From Erwinia sp. E_sp_B01_1 (GTDB lineage: Bacteria; Pseudomonadota; Gammaproteobacteria; Enterobacterales; Enterobacteriaceae), in assembly GCF_036865545.1 (NCBI RefSeq), contig NZ_CP142208.1, positions 2,604,001-2,668,000 on the forward strand: a stretch of DNA of 64,000 nt, in the 5' to 3' direction. The notes beneath the pieces were generated by a model. The model had not been told where the DNA came from, made no database searches, and saw nothing but the letters and a program-made list of their open reading frames with translations. Positions 37,620-48,891 of this stretch are shown one piece after another; position 1 is the first letter of the stretch; the number at the start of each line of letters is the position of its first letter. The translations under genes and the position numbers were made by a program.

Positions 37620-37665
37620 GCGGATACTGAATGACTCAACTTGATAACAAGTCCAGATAAGATCG

Positions 37666-37712
37666 GGGGCCTGACAGGGCCCCTCAGATAATATTATTCC
37701 TGCAGGAATAAT
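37666..37712. terminator. Hairpins between convergent pncA and yeaC
   Basis: GGGGCC (37666-37671) pairs with GGCCCC (37678-37683). Next to it, at 37693-37712, lies a perfect 20-bp palindrome ATTATTCCTGCAGGAATAAT ending at the yeaC stop. Together they probably end both transcripts. Confidence 0.55.
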
Positions 37713-37991
37713 TTATTGCAGTTTGATGCGTGTGACGCTGTCATCACTGATGCCAAATTCTTCCTTCAGTTGGCGTTTGCTTTTCATGACCATTTCGCCC
37801 CCCTTGCCCACACTCATGTGCTGGGGATTATCATTGTGACGGGCCTGCCAGAGCATCACCAGTTGCAGGCTGTTCTCTTTCTGCTCAGCGGTTAACGCCA
37901 CACCGTCACCCCACTTCCCGGTTTCAACCGCCGTCACAAGGCGCTGATAGACTTCAGGGGTCATGGAAGCGATCATCTCATCAAGCTCCAT
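37713..37991 (-). CDS. yeaC: YeaC family (DUF1315) protein
   Basis: This is a 92-residue protein of unknown function, family DUF1315. The pattern MIASMTPEVYQRLVTAVETGKWGDG and LTAEQKENSLQLVMLWQARHN is characteristic. It lies 5 bp downstream of msrB on the same strand, as in E. coli, so the two are probably co-transcribed. Confidence 0.93.
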   Translation of the reverse strand: MELDEMIASMTPEVYQRLVTAVETGKWGDGVALTAEQKENSLQLVMLWQARHNDNPQHMSVGKGGEMVMKSKRQLKEEFGISDDSVTRIKLQ

Positions 37992-37996
37992 AACGA

Positions 37997-38407
37997 CTAT
38001 CCCTTAATGTTGTTGCCTTCGTCGTCTGCGAAGTTTAACGAGGCAGAGTTAACACAGTACCGCTCACCCGTGGGCTGCGGGCCATCAGGGAAAACATGAC
38101 CAAGATGCGCATCGCAGTTGCCGCAGCGGATTTCAATGCGCTGCATGCCGTGTGACTCATCTTCAATATAGCGAATGGCATCTTCCTGATAAGGCTGATA
38201 AAAACTCGGCCATCCGCAACCGGAGTCATATTTTGTTTCCGATAAAAATAGCGCAGAATTGCACACCAGGCAGCGATAGATTCCTTCGCCTTTGTTGTGC
38301 AGGAGTTTGCCTGAGAATGGCGGTTCGGTGCCACGCTGTTGCGTAACATACCGCTGCATCTCGCTCATGTCGCTTTCTGGGGTAAATTCGTTCGGTTCTT
38401 TGGCCAT
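37997..38407 (-). CDS. msrB: Peptide methionine (R)-S-oxide reductase MsrB
   Basis: MsrB reduces methionine-R-sulfoxide in oxidised proteins. The 136-residue protein has the structural zinc Cys pairs CLVCNSALF (~residues 46-49) and [12 protein letters not shown] (~95-98) and the catalytic Cys in [11 protein letters not shown] (~residue 118). It lies between yeaC and the divergent gapA. Confidence 0.96.
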   Translation of the reverse strand: MAKEPNEFTPESDMSEMQRYVTQQRGTEPPFSGKLLHNKGEGIYRCLVCNSALFLSETKYDSGCGWPSFYQPYQEDAIRYIEDESHGMQRIEIRCGNCDAHLGHVFPDGPQPTGERYCVNSASLNFADDEGNNIKG

Positions 38408-38678
38408 TTTGCTGTTCTCTGGCAGTGTGATTCTAAAAATATCGGCTAGTATTCTAACAAATACTTAACAACGACAGGGGATTTTTTCGTCTCAGGCGAA
38501 GTCTGAAAGTGATCTGAAGATGAAAATGTGACTCAGATCACCCTTTGATTTCGTCACCCCTTTATATTCGGGCAAGGTGACCCAAGATCAAGGTTGAGTG
38601 GCGCTTCCGGATGAGGCTTTTGGGTGAATAATTCCTGCTGTTTGGATTGATTTGCCGCAACTATTGAAGCGATTCCGC

Positions 38679-38706
38679 TTGACGCCTGGTAAGGTTTTTG
38701 TAATTT
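38679..38706 (+). promoter_or_regulatory. Candidate gapA promoter
   Basis: TTGACG (38679-38684) and TAATTT (38701-38706) are spaced by 16 bp, 43 bp before the gapA ATG. The rest of the 341-bp gap (38408-38748) holds AT-rich upstream DNA where other gapA promoters could lie; I cannot define them. Confidence 0.5.
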
Positions 38707-38730
38707 TACAGCCAACCTTTTATTCACTAA

Positions 38731-39744
<1,014 letters not shown>

Positions 39745-39764
39745 GCGGCGTGAACGAATGATGA

Positions 39765-39789
39765 GGGCGACTTAGGTCGCCCTTTTTTT
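39765..39789 (+). terminator. Terminator after gapA
   Basis: GGGCGAC (39765-39771) pairs with GTCGCCC (39776-39782), followed by seven T residues. Confidence 0.9.
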
Positions 39790-39810
39790 CGCTTGAACAC
39801 AGGTCATATT

Positions 39811-40686
39811 ATGAACGAAAAAATATTTTCTTTACCCGTGATTGCTCAGCTCACCCCGTATATCTCTCAGCGCAAAACAGGCGATCTTCCGGTGGTGGTG
39901 ATTGTGCATCCGAAAGTCCGGGCAGCAGTGACGTTGCAGGGTGCTCACCTGATTGCATGGCAACCCGCCGGAGAGCAACCGGTTATCTGGCTGAGTGAAA
40001 AAACAGCCTGGGCACCGGGTAAAGCGATTCGTGGCGGAGTTCCCATCTGCTGGCCCTGGTTCGGGCCTGCTGGTGAACCGGCACATGGATTTGCCCGTAG
40101 CCTCCCCTGGACGCTGTCAGCGCACGATGAGAATGACGAAAGCGTAATGCTGACGCTGGTGCTGGAAAGCAATGAGCAGACCAAAAAGTTGTGGCCCCAT
40201 GACTTCACCTTGTTTGCCCGTTTCCGTTTTGCAGACCGTTGCGAAATCGAACTGGAAGCGCATGGTGACTTTGAGTCTACTGCCGCCCTGCACAGCTATT
40301 TCTGCGTAGAAGACATCTCAGACGTGGAAGTCAGTGGGTTGGGGAGCCGTTTTATCGATAAAGTGAACAAGGGGGTGGAGGGCCACTCTGACTCTGGTAA
40401 GCAAACTTATCCAGACCGTATCGATCGTATTTATACGCAGCCAGAAGATTGCAGCATCATTCATGATAAGTCGGGCAAACGGACGATTGAAGTTTATCAT
40501 CACCATCATAGTGACGTTGTCACCTGGAATCCGGGTCCAGAACTCTCCTGCAGCATGGGAGATATGGCTAACGAAGGGTATAAAACGATGGTCTGTGTGG
40601 AAACAGCGCATATTTCATCCCCGATGATCAGCGCAGGCGAATCGCCTTCCCGCCTGGCGACTACTCTTCGGATCAGAAAGAATTAA
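39811..40686 (+). CDS. yeaD: D-hexose-6-phosphate mutarotase YeaD
   Basis: YeaD is an aldose 1-epimerase-like protein acting on glucose-6-phosphate. The 291-residue protein shows the family segments QGAHLIAWQPAGEQPVIWLS, GGVPICWPWFGP and the catalytic His/Glu region (AHGFARSLPW, CVETAH). The ATG at 39811 (MNEKIFSLPVIAQL) matches the E. coli start; six upstream codons are open. It follows gapA, as in E. coli. Confidence 0.95.
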   Translation: MNEKIFSLPVIAQLTPYISQRKTGDLPVVVIVHPKVRAAVTLQGAHLIAWQPAGEQPVIWLSEKTAWAPGKAIRGGVPICWPWFGPAGEPAHGFARSLPWTLSAHDENDESVMLTLVLESNEQTKKLWPHDFTLFARFRFADRCEIELEAHGDFESTAALHSYFCVEDISDVEVSGLGSRFIDKVNKGVEGHSDSGKQTYPDRIDRIYTQPEDCSIIHDKSGKRTIEVYHHHHSDVVTWNPGPELSCSMGDMANEGYKTMVCVETAHISSPMISAGESPSRLATTLRIRKN

Positions 40687-40719
40687 CCTCAGAGGGGCGT
40701 TGACCATTGCCCCTGTATT

Positions 40720-41571
40720 TCAGACCACATCCAGCGCCACTTTTTCAGTCGGCGGCGGGAAGGACTGGTTAATCATCGCCCGTTCCTCACTGCTCAGCAC
40801 CACTTCCAGTGCAGCGGCATTCTCCGTCACATGCTGAACAGAGCTGGCTTTGGGGATGGCGATTACGCCCTCTTCGCGAATAACCCAGGCCAGCAGAAGC
40901 TGGGCCACGGTGATGCCCTTTTGCTGTGCAATTTTTCTTAAAACCGGGTGTTCCATTAAGTCACGACGAAGCCGGCCTGCCTGTGCCAGCGGGCAATATG
41001 CCATAACAGGGATGTGTCGTTGCTGACAATCTGGCAGGAGATCGTATTCAATTCCCCGGGAAGCAAGATGATAAAGAACCTGGTTTGCCGCACAGGCATT
41101 ACCGCCCTCTTCAGACAGCAACTCCATCAAATCTTCACTGTCAAAATTGGATACGCCCCACTGCCTGATCTTGCCGTCACGCCTCAGAGTTTCCATTGCC
41201 CGAATCGTCTCTTCCAGGGGGACATTTCCACGCCAGTGCAGCAGATAAAGATCCAGGTAATCAGTTCTCAGGCGACGTAAACTTCGTTCACAGGCTGCAA
41301 TGGCATCTGGCGATCCAGCATTCCATGGATAAACTTTGGAAACCAGCCAGGCACTCTCCCTTCTTCCCAGCAGAGCTTCGCCCACGACTTCTTCAGCACC
41401 GCCTTCGGCATACATCTCGGCAGTGTCAATCAGCTTCAGGCCCTGATCCAGGCCTGACTGAAGTGCCTCCACTTCCTGTTTGCGCAGGCCGGCATTTTCG
41501 CCCATATACCAGGTGCCCTGACCTATCGCTGGCAGAGTGATATTGTCGGAAAATTTTATTGTTTTTGACAT
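40720..41571 (-). CDS. yeaE: Aldo-keto reductase YeaE (methylglyoxal reductase)
   Basis: This 283-residue NADPH aldo-keto reductase has the catalytic Asp and Tyr in LIDTAEMYAEGGAEEVVG (~residues 45-62), Lys in VSKVYPWNAG, and cofactor segments PVMAYCPLAQAG and VIAIPKASS. E. coli YeaE reduces methylglyoxal. I start at the ATG at 41571 (MSKTIKFSDN); an open extension upstream is not conserved. Confidence 0.94.
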   Translation of the reverse strand: MSKTIKFSDNITLPAIGQGTWYMGENAGLRKQEVEALQSGLDQGLKLIDTAEMYAEGGAEEVVGEALLGRRESAWLVSKVYPWNAGSPDAIAACERSLRRLRTDYLDLYLLHWRGNVPLEETIRAMETLRRDGKIRQWGVSNFDSEDLMELLSEEGGNACAANQVLYHLASRGIEYDLLPDCQQRHIPVMAYCPLAQAGRLRRDLMEHPVLRKIAQQKGITVAQLLLAWVIREEGVIAIPKASSVQHVTENAAALEVVLSSEERAMINQSFPPPTEKVALDVV

Positions 41572-41650
41572 GAAGACCTCGCACTGTTTTGGAGCCCTGT
41601 AATCATGCAAAAGGGCGCAAAGCGCCCTTGTCCAGTGCATAACCGTCGGG

Positions 41651-42400
41651 TCAGAAGGTGTAGCTGATTCCGGTCCAGATCGTAACCTGAGAGTTGTTAT
41701 CCACCATCGGGCTGTCCTTTACTTCACTGCTGAGACGGGTGTAACGTCCAGAGAGGGTCGCATTCCAGCTCTGATTAATGGCATAAGCGGCAGTCAGCTC
41801 CAGATAAGGGTTCCAGCTTCCGTCCGCTTCATAACTACCCAGCCCGCTGCGGCGTGATTCGCTTTTGGAAACACCGTAGTAGTAGTCATTCTGATTATCG
41901 CTGCTGTACATCGCACCGATACCCGGCGTCAGGCTCAGATCGCCAAGCTGGAAGCGATAAAGATAGGTGAGATCCCAGATAAAGCCATCGCTGTTATCCA
42001 GCATGTCACCCGCCAGCACGGTACGGACGATCCCCCAGTCTGCCGTATGACGATAGCTGAGGCCACCCATCATGGTCATATGACGCTTATCCAGCGCTTT
42101 CAGGCGCTTGTCTTTAGTGTCATCCGGATCAAAGTTCTGAGGCGAACCAAGGACAGTCAGTGAGAGTTGATTCTGAGGATCTTTCCACAAATAGTAGCCT
42201 GCTGTAAGGCTGCGAACATAAAAGCTGTCACCCTCATAATTAACAATCGGGAAAGGATAATAACGGCCTTCCCCGCCTTTATAAGGGCTTTGACTGTAGA
42301 TAACCGAAGCGCCCAGAGTTAAAGGGTTAGCCTGAGCAACGGTGGCAGCAAAACTACAAGGCAAAAGCACAGCAAGCGCGGTAAGTTTGAAACAGTTCAC
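41651..42400 (-). CDS. mipA: MltA-interacting protein MipA
   Basis: MipA is an outer membrane protein of the OmpV family that scaffolds MltA and PBP1b in murein synthesis. The 249-residue protein has a signal peptide (cut ~residue 24, VAQAN), alternating beta strands and a terminal aromatic residue in IWTGISYTF. The RYYPFPIVNYEGDSFYVRSLTAGYY block is typical. It lies between yeaE and yeaG, as in E. coli. Confidence 0.94.
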   Translation of the reverse strand: MNCFKLTALAVLLPCSFAATVAQANPLTLGASVIYSQSPYKGGEGRYYPFPIVNYEGDSFYVRSLTAGYYLWKDPQNQLSLTVLGSPQNFDPDDTKDKRLKALDKRHMTMMGGLSYRHTADWGIVRTVLAGDMLDNSDGFIWDLTYLYRFQLGDLSLTPGIGAMYSSDNQNDYYYGVSKSESRRSGLGSYEADGSWNPYLELTAAYAINQSWNATLSGRYTRLSSEVKDSPMVDNNSQVTIWTGISYTF

Positions 42401-42732
42401 AATTTATTCATTCCATAAATATAACAATCAGGTGGCTAGTCTACAGCAGAGTCACCGTGGGTTAAAAAGTTTACATCCTTTGTAGCACGTAGAATCAATT
42501 TAAGGCTGGCTAACCGGCCGCCCATCAATCTGGCTTATTTACAAATTTCGGCCAGCCCGCATCACTCATGGTCATCACTTAGCTGAGTTGTGACTTTGTT
42601 ATTGAAATCTCATTGAAAACAGAGGGAGGGTCAGGAAATTTCTTAAATGCCAACTACGCTTTAATGAAAGTCGCTAAATTTGTCGAGCAGAGCACCCATA
42701 AGTTTTGTGTATTCCGATACAGAAACATCAGG

Positions 42733-42749
42733 TTGGCATAAGGGTTGCT
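42733..42749 (+). promoter_or_regulatory. Sigma-54 promoter upstream of yeaG
   Basis: TTGGCATAAGGGTTGCT has the invariant GG and GC dinucleotides with exactly ten bases between them and matches TTGGCA-N5-TTGCW. It lies about 82 bp before the yeaG start. E. coli yeaG is reported to be in the NtrC/sigma-54 regulon. The remaining 430-bp gap (42401-42830) shows no clear NtrC site by eye. Confidence 0.75.
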
Positions 42750-42830
42750 GTACTCAGTTAAGTTCCTTCAGGGGCTGACCACTATTAGGCTCCTGGTTCC
42801 TGTGCTAAAAACGAAAGGACGGGCATCGCT

Positions 42831-44765
42831 ATGAATATATTCGATCACTATCGTCAGCGTTATGAAGCTGCCAAGGACGAAGAGTTCACACTGCAGGAGT
42901 TTCTTACCGTTTGTCGGCAAGATCGCAGTGCATACGCCAACGCGGCAGAAAGACTATTAATGGCTATTGGCGATCCAATAATGGTCGACACTGCTCTTGA
43001 GCCACGCCTTTCCCGACTGTTCTCTAATCGTGTCGTCGCGCGCTATCCAGCCTTTGAAGAATTTTACGGTATGGAGGAAGCCATTGAACAGATTGTTTCT
43101 TACCTGAAACATGCCGCTCAGGGCCTGGAAGAGAAGAAGCAAATACTCTATCTGTTGGGGCCTGTAGGGGGCGGTAAATCATCACTGGCCGAGCGCCTCA
43201 AATCGTTAATGCAGCGCGTTCCTATTTATGTTCTGAGTGCTGATGGTGAGCGTAGCCCGGTTAACGACCACCCTCTCTGCCTGTTCAATCCTCAGGAAGA
43301 TGCCAATATTCTTGAAAAAGAGTACGGTGTACCCCGCCGCTATCTGGGCACCATCATGTCACCCTGGGCTGCCAAACGACTTCATGATTTTGGGGGCGAT
43401 ATCTCCCGCTTCAAAGTTGTCAAAGTCTGGCCTTCCATTCTGGATCAGCTGGCGATTGCTAAAACGGAACCGGGTGATGAAAACAACCAGGATATCTCCG
43501 CACTGGTTGGTAAAGTGGATATCCGTAAGCTGGAAAATCACGCACAGAACGATCCTGATGCCTATGGTTATTCTGGTGCGCTTTGCCGCGCAAACCAGGG
43601 GATGATGGAATTCGTGGAGATGTTTAAAGCGCCGATTAAAGTGCTGCATCCCCTGCTCACTGCGACTCAGGAAGGTAACTATAACGGCACCGAGGGGATT
43701 TCTGCCCTGCCGTTCAACGGGATTATCCTGGCGCACTCCAATGAATCAGAGTGGGTGACTTTCCGTAACAATAAAAACAACGAAGCGTTCCTTGACCGTG
43801 TTTATATCGTCAAGGTGCCCTACTGCCTGCGCGTATCGGAAGAGATTAAAATCTACAACAAACTGCTGGATCACAGCGAACTGACGCACGCCCCTTGTGC
43901 ACCTGGCACGCTGGAAACCCTGGCCCGTTTCTCTATTCTCTCGCGTCTGAAAGAGCCTGAGAACTCCAGCACCTACTCCAAAATGCGTGTCTATGATGGT
44001 GAAAGCCTGAAAGATACCGATCCTAAAGCCAAGTCTTATCAGGAATATCGTGATTATGCCGGTGTGGATGAGGGGATGAACGGCCTTTCCACCCGATTCG
44101 CGTTTAAAATTCTCTCTCGCGTGTTCAACTTTGACCATGCTGAGGTGGCCGCTAACCCGGTCCATCTGTTCTATGTCCTTGAACAGCAAATTGAGCGGGA
44201 ACAGTTCCCACAGGATCTGGCAGAGAAGCATCTGGAACATCTCAAAGGGTATCTGATTCCTAAATATGCTGAGTTCATCGGCAAAGAGATTCAGACAGCC
44301 TATCTGGAATCGTACTCAGAGTATGGTCAGAACATTTTTGACCGTTATGTCACTTATGCCGACTTCTGGATTCAGGATCAGGAGTACCGTGACCCTGATA
44401 CCGGTCAGCTCTTTGACCGTGAATCGCTGAATGCGGAACTGGAGAAAATTGAGAAGCCAGCGGGCATCAGCAATCCCAAGGATTTCCGTAACGAAATCGT
44501 TAACTTCGTATTGCGTGCACGGGCTCACAACAGCGGTCGCAATCCAAACTGGACCAGCTATGAGAAGCTGCGTACTGTGATTGAGAAGAAAATGTTCTCG
44601 AATACCGAGGAGCTGCTGCCGGTCATTTCGTTTAATGCCAAAACGTCCACGGATGAACAGAAGAAACACGATGATTTTGTCGACCGTATGATGGAGAAAG
44701 GGTATACCCGTAAACAGGTTCGCCTGCTGTGCGAATGGTATCTGCGAGTCAGAAAATCGTCCTGA
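42831..44765 (+). CDS. yeaG: PrkA-family serine protein kinase YeaG
   Basis: YeaG is a stress-induced AAA-like protein with kinase activity, important in nitrogen starvation. The 644-residue protein has a P-loop LLGPVGGGKSSLAERL (residues ~109-122), the PrkA core with HLDR-like ILAHSNESEW, and a C-terminal kinase-like region. It forms an operon with yeaH; a stable hairpin lies between them. A sigma-54 promoter match lies upstream. Confidence 0.96.
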   Translation: MNIFDHYRQRYEAAKDEEFTLQEFLTVCRQDRSAYANAAERLLMAIGDPIMVDTALEPRLSRLFSNRVVARYPAFEEFYGMEEAIEQIVSYLKHAAQGLEEKKQILYLLGPVGGGKSSLAERLKSLMQRVPIYVLSADGERSPVNDHPLCLFNPQEDANILEKEYGVPRRYLGTIMSPWAAKRLHDFGGDISRFKVVKVWPSILDQLAIAKTEPGDENNQDISALVGKVDIRKLENHAQNDPDAYGYSGALCRANQGMMEFVEMFKAPIKVLHPLLTATQEGNYNGTEGISALPFNGIILAHSNESEWVTFRNNKNNEAFLDRVYIVKVPYCLRVSEEIKIYNKLLDHSELTHAPCAPGTLETLARFSILSRLKEPENSSTYSKMRVYDGESLKDTDPKAKSYQEYRDYAGVDEGMNGLSTRFAFKILSRVFNFDHAEVAANPVHLFYVLEQQIEREQFPQDLAEKHLEHLKGYLIPKYAEFIGKEIQTAYLESYSEYGQNIFDRYVTYADFWIQDQEYRDPDTGQLFDRESLNAELEKIEKPAGISNPKDFRNEIVNFVLRARAHNSGRNPNWTSYEKLRTVIEKKMFSNTEELLPVISFNAKTSTDEQKKHDDFVDRMMEKGYTRKQVRLLCEWYLRVRKSS

Positions 44766-44779
44766 TAGTTGCCTCATAA

Positions 44780-46117
<1,338 letters not shown>

Positions 46118-46135
46118 ACATCCGCCTGCCTCTGC

Positions 46136-46164
46136 AAGCCAGTAAAATTTCTTACTGGCTTTCC
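46136..46164 (+). terminator. Terminator-like hairpin after yeaH
   Basis: AAGCCAGTAA (46136-46145) pairs perfectly with TTACTGGCTT (46152-46161) around AATTTC; only a short TTT follows. Confidence 0.6.
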
Positions 46165-46408
46165 CGCCTGTTTTGCGCCCTGAATTCTGTTAAAATGCCC
46201 CCTTTCGTCGATATTTACACTCAATCCCGCAAATAACCCCTGTTTCATGCGCACTCAGCGCCATTTGGATGCGCCTTTTGTGAGTTATTATGTATTATTA
46301 ATATTAACTCTCATATTGGCACGATGAAGTATGTCAATATTTTGACAATGACGGTGTCTTTACAACACACTGTTAAAGCAGTCTTTTCTGACACAGGAGA
46401 ACGCCCCA

Positions 46409-48136
46409 TTGGAAGCCAGCGCAATTTACAGTCTGTTTATCATCGGTTCCGTGCTGGTTGCTTCAAGCATTTTGCTGAGTTCCTTCTCTTCAAAGCTTGG
46501 CATCCCGATTCTGGTCATTTTCCTGGCGTTGGGAATGCTGGCGGGCATTGATGGGATTGGTGGGATCGCTTTTGATAACTATCCCGCTGCCTATCTGATC
46601 AGTAATCTTGCACTGGCAGTGATTCTGCTGGATGGCGGAATGCGCACTCAGGCCAGCTCCTTCAGAGTCGCCCTGGGGCCAGCCCTGTCGCTGGCTACCG
46701 TTGGCGTATTGATTACCGCCGGTCTGACCGGCATGGCTGCAGCCTGGTTATTTAATCTGGATATGATTGACGGTTTTCTGGTCGGGGCCATTATTGGTTC
46801 AACCGATGCCGCTGCGGTTTTCTCACTGCTGGGCGGCAAAGGATTGAACGAGCGCGTCAGCGCCACCCTGGAAATTGAATCAGGCAGCAACGACCCTATG
46901 GCTGTGTTCCTGACCATTACGCTGATTGAGATGATTCAGATGGGGCAAACCGGGCTTAGCTGGATGTTCCTTGTCCATCTTATCCAGCAGTTTGGTCTGG
47001 GGATCGTTATGGGGCTTGGCGGTGGCTGGGCACTGCAGCAGTTAATTAACCGGGTTTCGCTGGCCAGTGGACTTTATCCCCTTCTGGCCGTCAGCGGCGG
47101 CATCCTGATTTTTGCGCTGACCACGGCACTTGAAGGCAGCGGCATTCTTGCTGTTTATCTCTGCGGCTTTGTTCTGGGTAACCGGCCTATACGCAACCGT
47201 CATGGCATTCTGCAGACCTTTGATGGAATGGCGTGGCTGAGTCAGATTGGCATGTTCCTGGTGCTGGGGCTGCTGGTCAATCCAGCCGATCTCTGGGGCA
47301 TAGCGTTACCGGCCATGCTTTTGTCGCTGTGGCTAATCCTTTTTGCCCGTCCGCTGTCAGTGTTTATTGGCCTGCTGCCTTTCCGCAGCTTCACCCTCCG
47401 CGAGCGTATGTTTATCAGTTGGGTGGGTCTGCGGGGTGCGCTGCCTATTATCCTTGCCGTGTTCCCGATGATGGCCGGTTTACCTCACGCTTCCCTGTTC
47501 TTTAATATCGCCTTCTTTGTGGTGCTGGTTTCCCTGATGGTTCAGGGGACGTCGCTGGGATTAGCGGCACGTAAAGCCAGAGTGATTGTTCCTCCTACTG
47601 CCTCACCGGTATCCCGTATAGGGCTGGATATCCATCCGGAAAACCCCTGGGAGCAATTTGTCTATCAACTGGGTGCTGATAAATGGTGTGTGGGCGCGGC
47701 ATTACGCGAGCTTAAGCTCCCCAGAGAAACGCGCATTGCAGCCGTGTTCCGCCATAATCTGTTGCTCCATCCGACGGGTAACACCCGGCTGAGAGAAGGC
47801 GACGTACTCTGTATCATTGGCCGCGAAAAAGATTTACCGGCGCTGGGGAAATTGTTCAGCCAGTCGCCTCCTGTCTCCCTGGACCAGCGTTTCTTTGGCG
47901 ACTTTATTCTGCAAGCGGATGCCCGCCTGAATGATGTTTCTGAAATTTACGGCATCGATCTCGATGCTGAAACCAATGTTCAGCAAACGCTGGGGCATCT
48001 GGTGGCAGGTATGATTGGCGGCGCCCCGGTGGTAGGCGATCAGGTTGAATGGAAAAACATGATCTGGACCGTGGCCGAAAAAGAAGCCAATGAGATAGTG
48101 AAGATTGGGGTGCGCGTTGCGGAAGAGAAAGAATAA
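46409..48136 (+). CDS. cvrA: Potassium/proton antiporter CvrA (NhaP2)
   Basis: CvrA is a CPA1-family inner membrane antiporter. The 575-residue protein has about twelve membrane helices (residues ~5-390) with the NhaP core [22 protein letters not shown] (~residue 130) and [11 protein letters not shown] soluble C-terminal TrkA_C/CorC-like regulatory region follows (~410-575). The start is TTG at 46409, supported by AGGAG at 46395-46399. It corresponds to the gene next to dadX in E. coli, but two genes and an MFS exporter are inserted here. Confidence 0.93.
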   Translation: MEASAIYSLFIIGSVLVASSILLSSFSSKLGIPILVIFLALGMLAGIDGIGGIAFDNYPAAYLISNLALAVILLDGGMRTQASSFRVALGPALSLATVGVLITAGLTGMAAAWLFNLDMIDGFLVGAIIGSTDAAAVFSLLGGKGLNERVSATLEIESGSNDPMAVFLTITLIEMIQMGQTGLSWMFLVHLIQQFGLGIVMGLGGGWALQQLINRVSLASGLYPLLAVSGGILIFALTTALEGSGILAVYLCGFVLGNRPIRNRHGILQTFDGMAWLSQIGMFLVLGLLVNPADLWGIALPAMLLSLWLILFARPLSVFIGLLPFRSFTLRERMFISWVGLRGALPIILAVFPMMAGLPHASLFFNIAFFVVLVSLMVQGTSLGLAARKARVIVPPTASPVSRIGLDIHPENPWEQFVYQLGADKWCVGAALRELKLPRETRIAAVFRHNLLLHPTGNTRLREGDVLCIIGREKDLPALGKLFSQSPPVSLDQRFFGDFILQADARLNDVSEIYGIDLDAETNVQQTLGHLVAGMIGGAPVVGDQVEWKNMIWTVAEKEANEIVKIGVRVAEEKE

Positions 48137-48250
48137 TCCGGCTTTGAGACGTACCGGTTAAGACAAGGACTATTCCTGGCTAAACTGGCTCGATCTCCGA
48201 CAGATAACGACTACGCTTAAAGTTCGTATCCATCCTGAAGGGAGAAAAAT

Positions 48251-48484
48251 ATGGGTCATATCGTTAAGATCGGTCGCTATGAGATCATCGATGCTGAACT
48301 GGATGCTGAGGATTTTGATACCCTGAGCATTCCTTGCAACACTAATCCCGATCTGAGCTACCAGCTTGACGGGTGGGACAGTGAAACCAGCGTTCCCGCA
48401 TGGATTGATGGCGAACCTGTCACTCTCGCCATCGGGCATTATGACAAACAGCAGGATCGTTGGATACTGAAAAAACCCGCCTGA
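48251..48484 (+). CDS. Small protein of unknown function
   Basis: This 77-residue acidic protein (MGHIVKIGRYEIIDAELDAE...) has no signal or membrane segment and ends YDKQQDRWILKKPA. A good ribosome site GGGAG stands ahead of the ATG, and a 12-bp perfect hairpin follows, so it is probably a real gene. I do not recognise the family. It lies between cvrA and the sugar transferase gene. Confidence 0.65.
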   Translation: MGHIVKIGRYEIIDAELDAEDFDTLSIPCNTNPDLSYQLDGWDSETSVPAWIDGEPVTLAIGHYDKQQDRWILKKPA

Positions 48485-48498
48485 CTCTTTTTGTCTCC

Positions 48499-48535
48499 TT
48501 CACCGTTACGGATTAACGTAACGGTGAATCCCTCT
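48499..48535 (+). terminator. Hairpin after the 77-residue gene
   Basis: TTCACCGTTACG (48499-48510) pairs perfectly with CGTAACGGTGAA (48517-48528), followed by TCCCTCTTT. It is a likely terminator. Confidence 0.7.
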
Positions 48536-48652
48536 TTAAACTTCCTTTCAATTGTTATTAAACCGTCACACAGTCCGGGTTTAGCTAAATTTCCCCGCTT
48601 CGTTACCCCCTCCTGTTTAATGCTTTTGTGCTGTTCATTCTTTACGCACTTT

Positions 48653-48666
48653 TAGGAATTTACCGT
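48653..48666. promoter_or_regulatory. Possible RcsAB-like box upstream of the sugar transferase
   Basis: On the minus strand the site ends ATTCCTA, a perfect half of the RcsAB box TAAGAATATTCCTA; overall 9 of 14 positions match. It lies 225 bp ahead of a gene of the type controlled by Rcs in Pantoea. The match is partial. The rest of the 407-bp gap (48485-48891) contains the hairpin at 48499 and no other element I can name. Confidence 0.3.
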
Positions 48667-48891
48667 ATTAACTAACCTAAATAACTGCTGCATACTCCCT
48701 GTACTGCTTCGTGATGAAACAGCCTGGTATACCCAATAATAAAAGTTTCTTTTCCGTCTTTATTCTGTCCTTTGCGAGCTATCAAGAATAATTTATTGAT
48801 GCTGTAGGAAACAGCGTTAATAGCGCCAATCCTGAACGCGAGCTTGATCCCCGTCAGGCCATTGATTCTTAATGAAAAGAGAGCAGGCATT

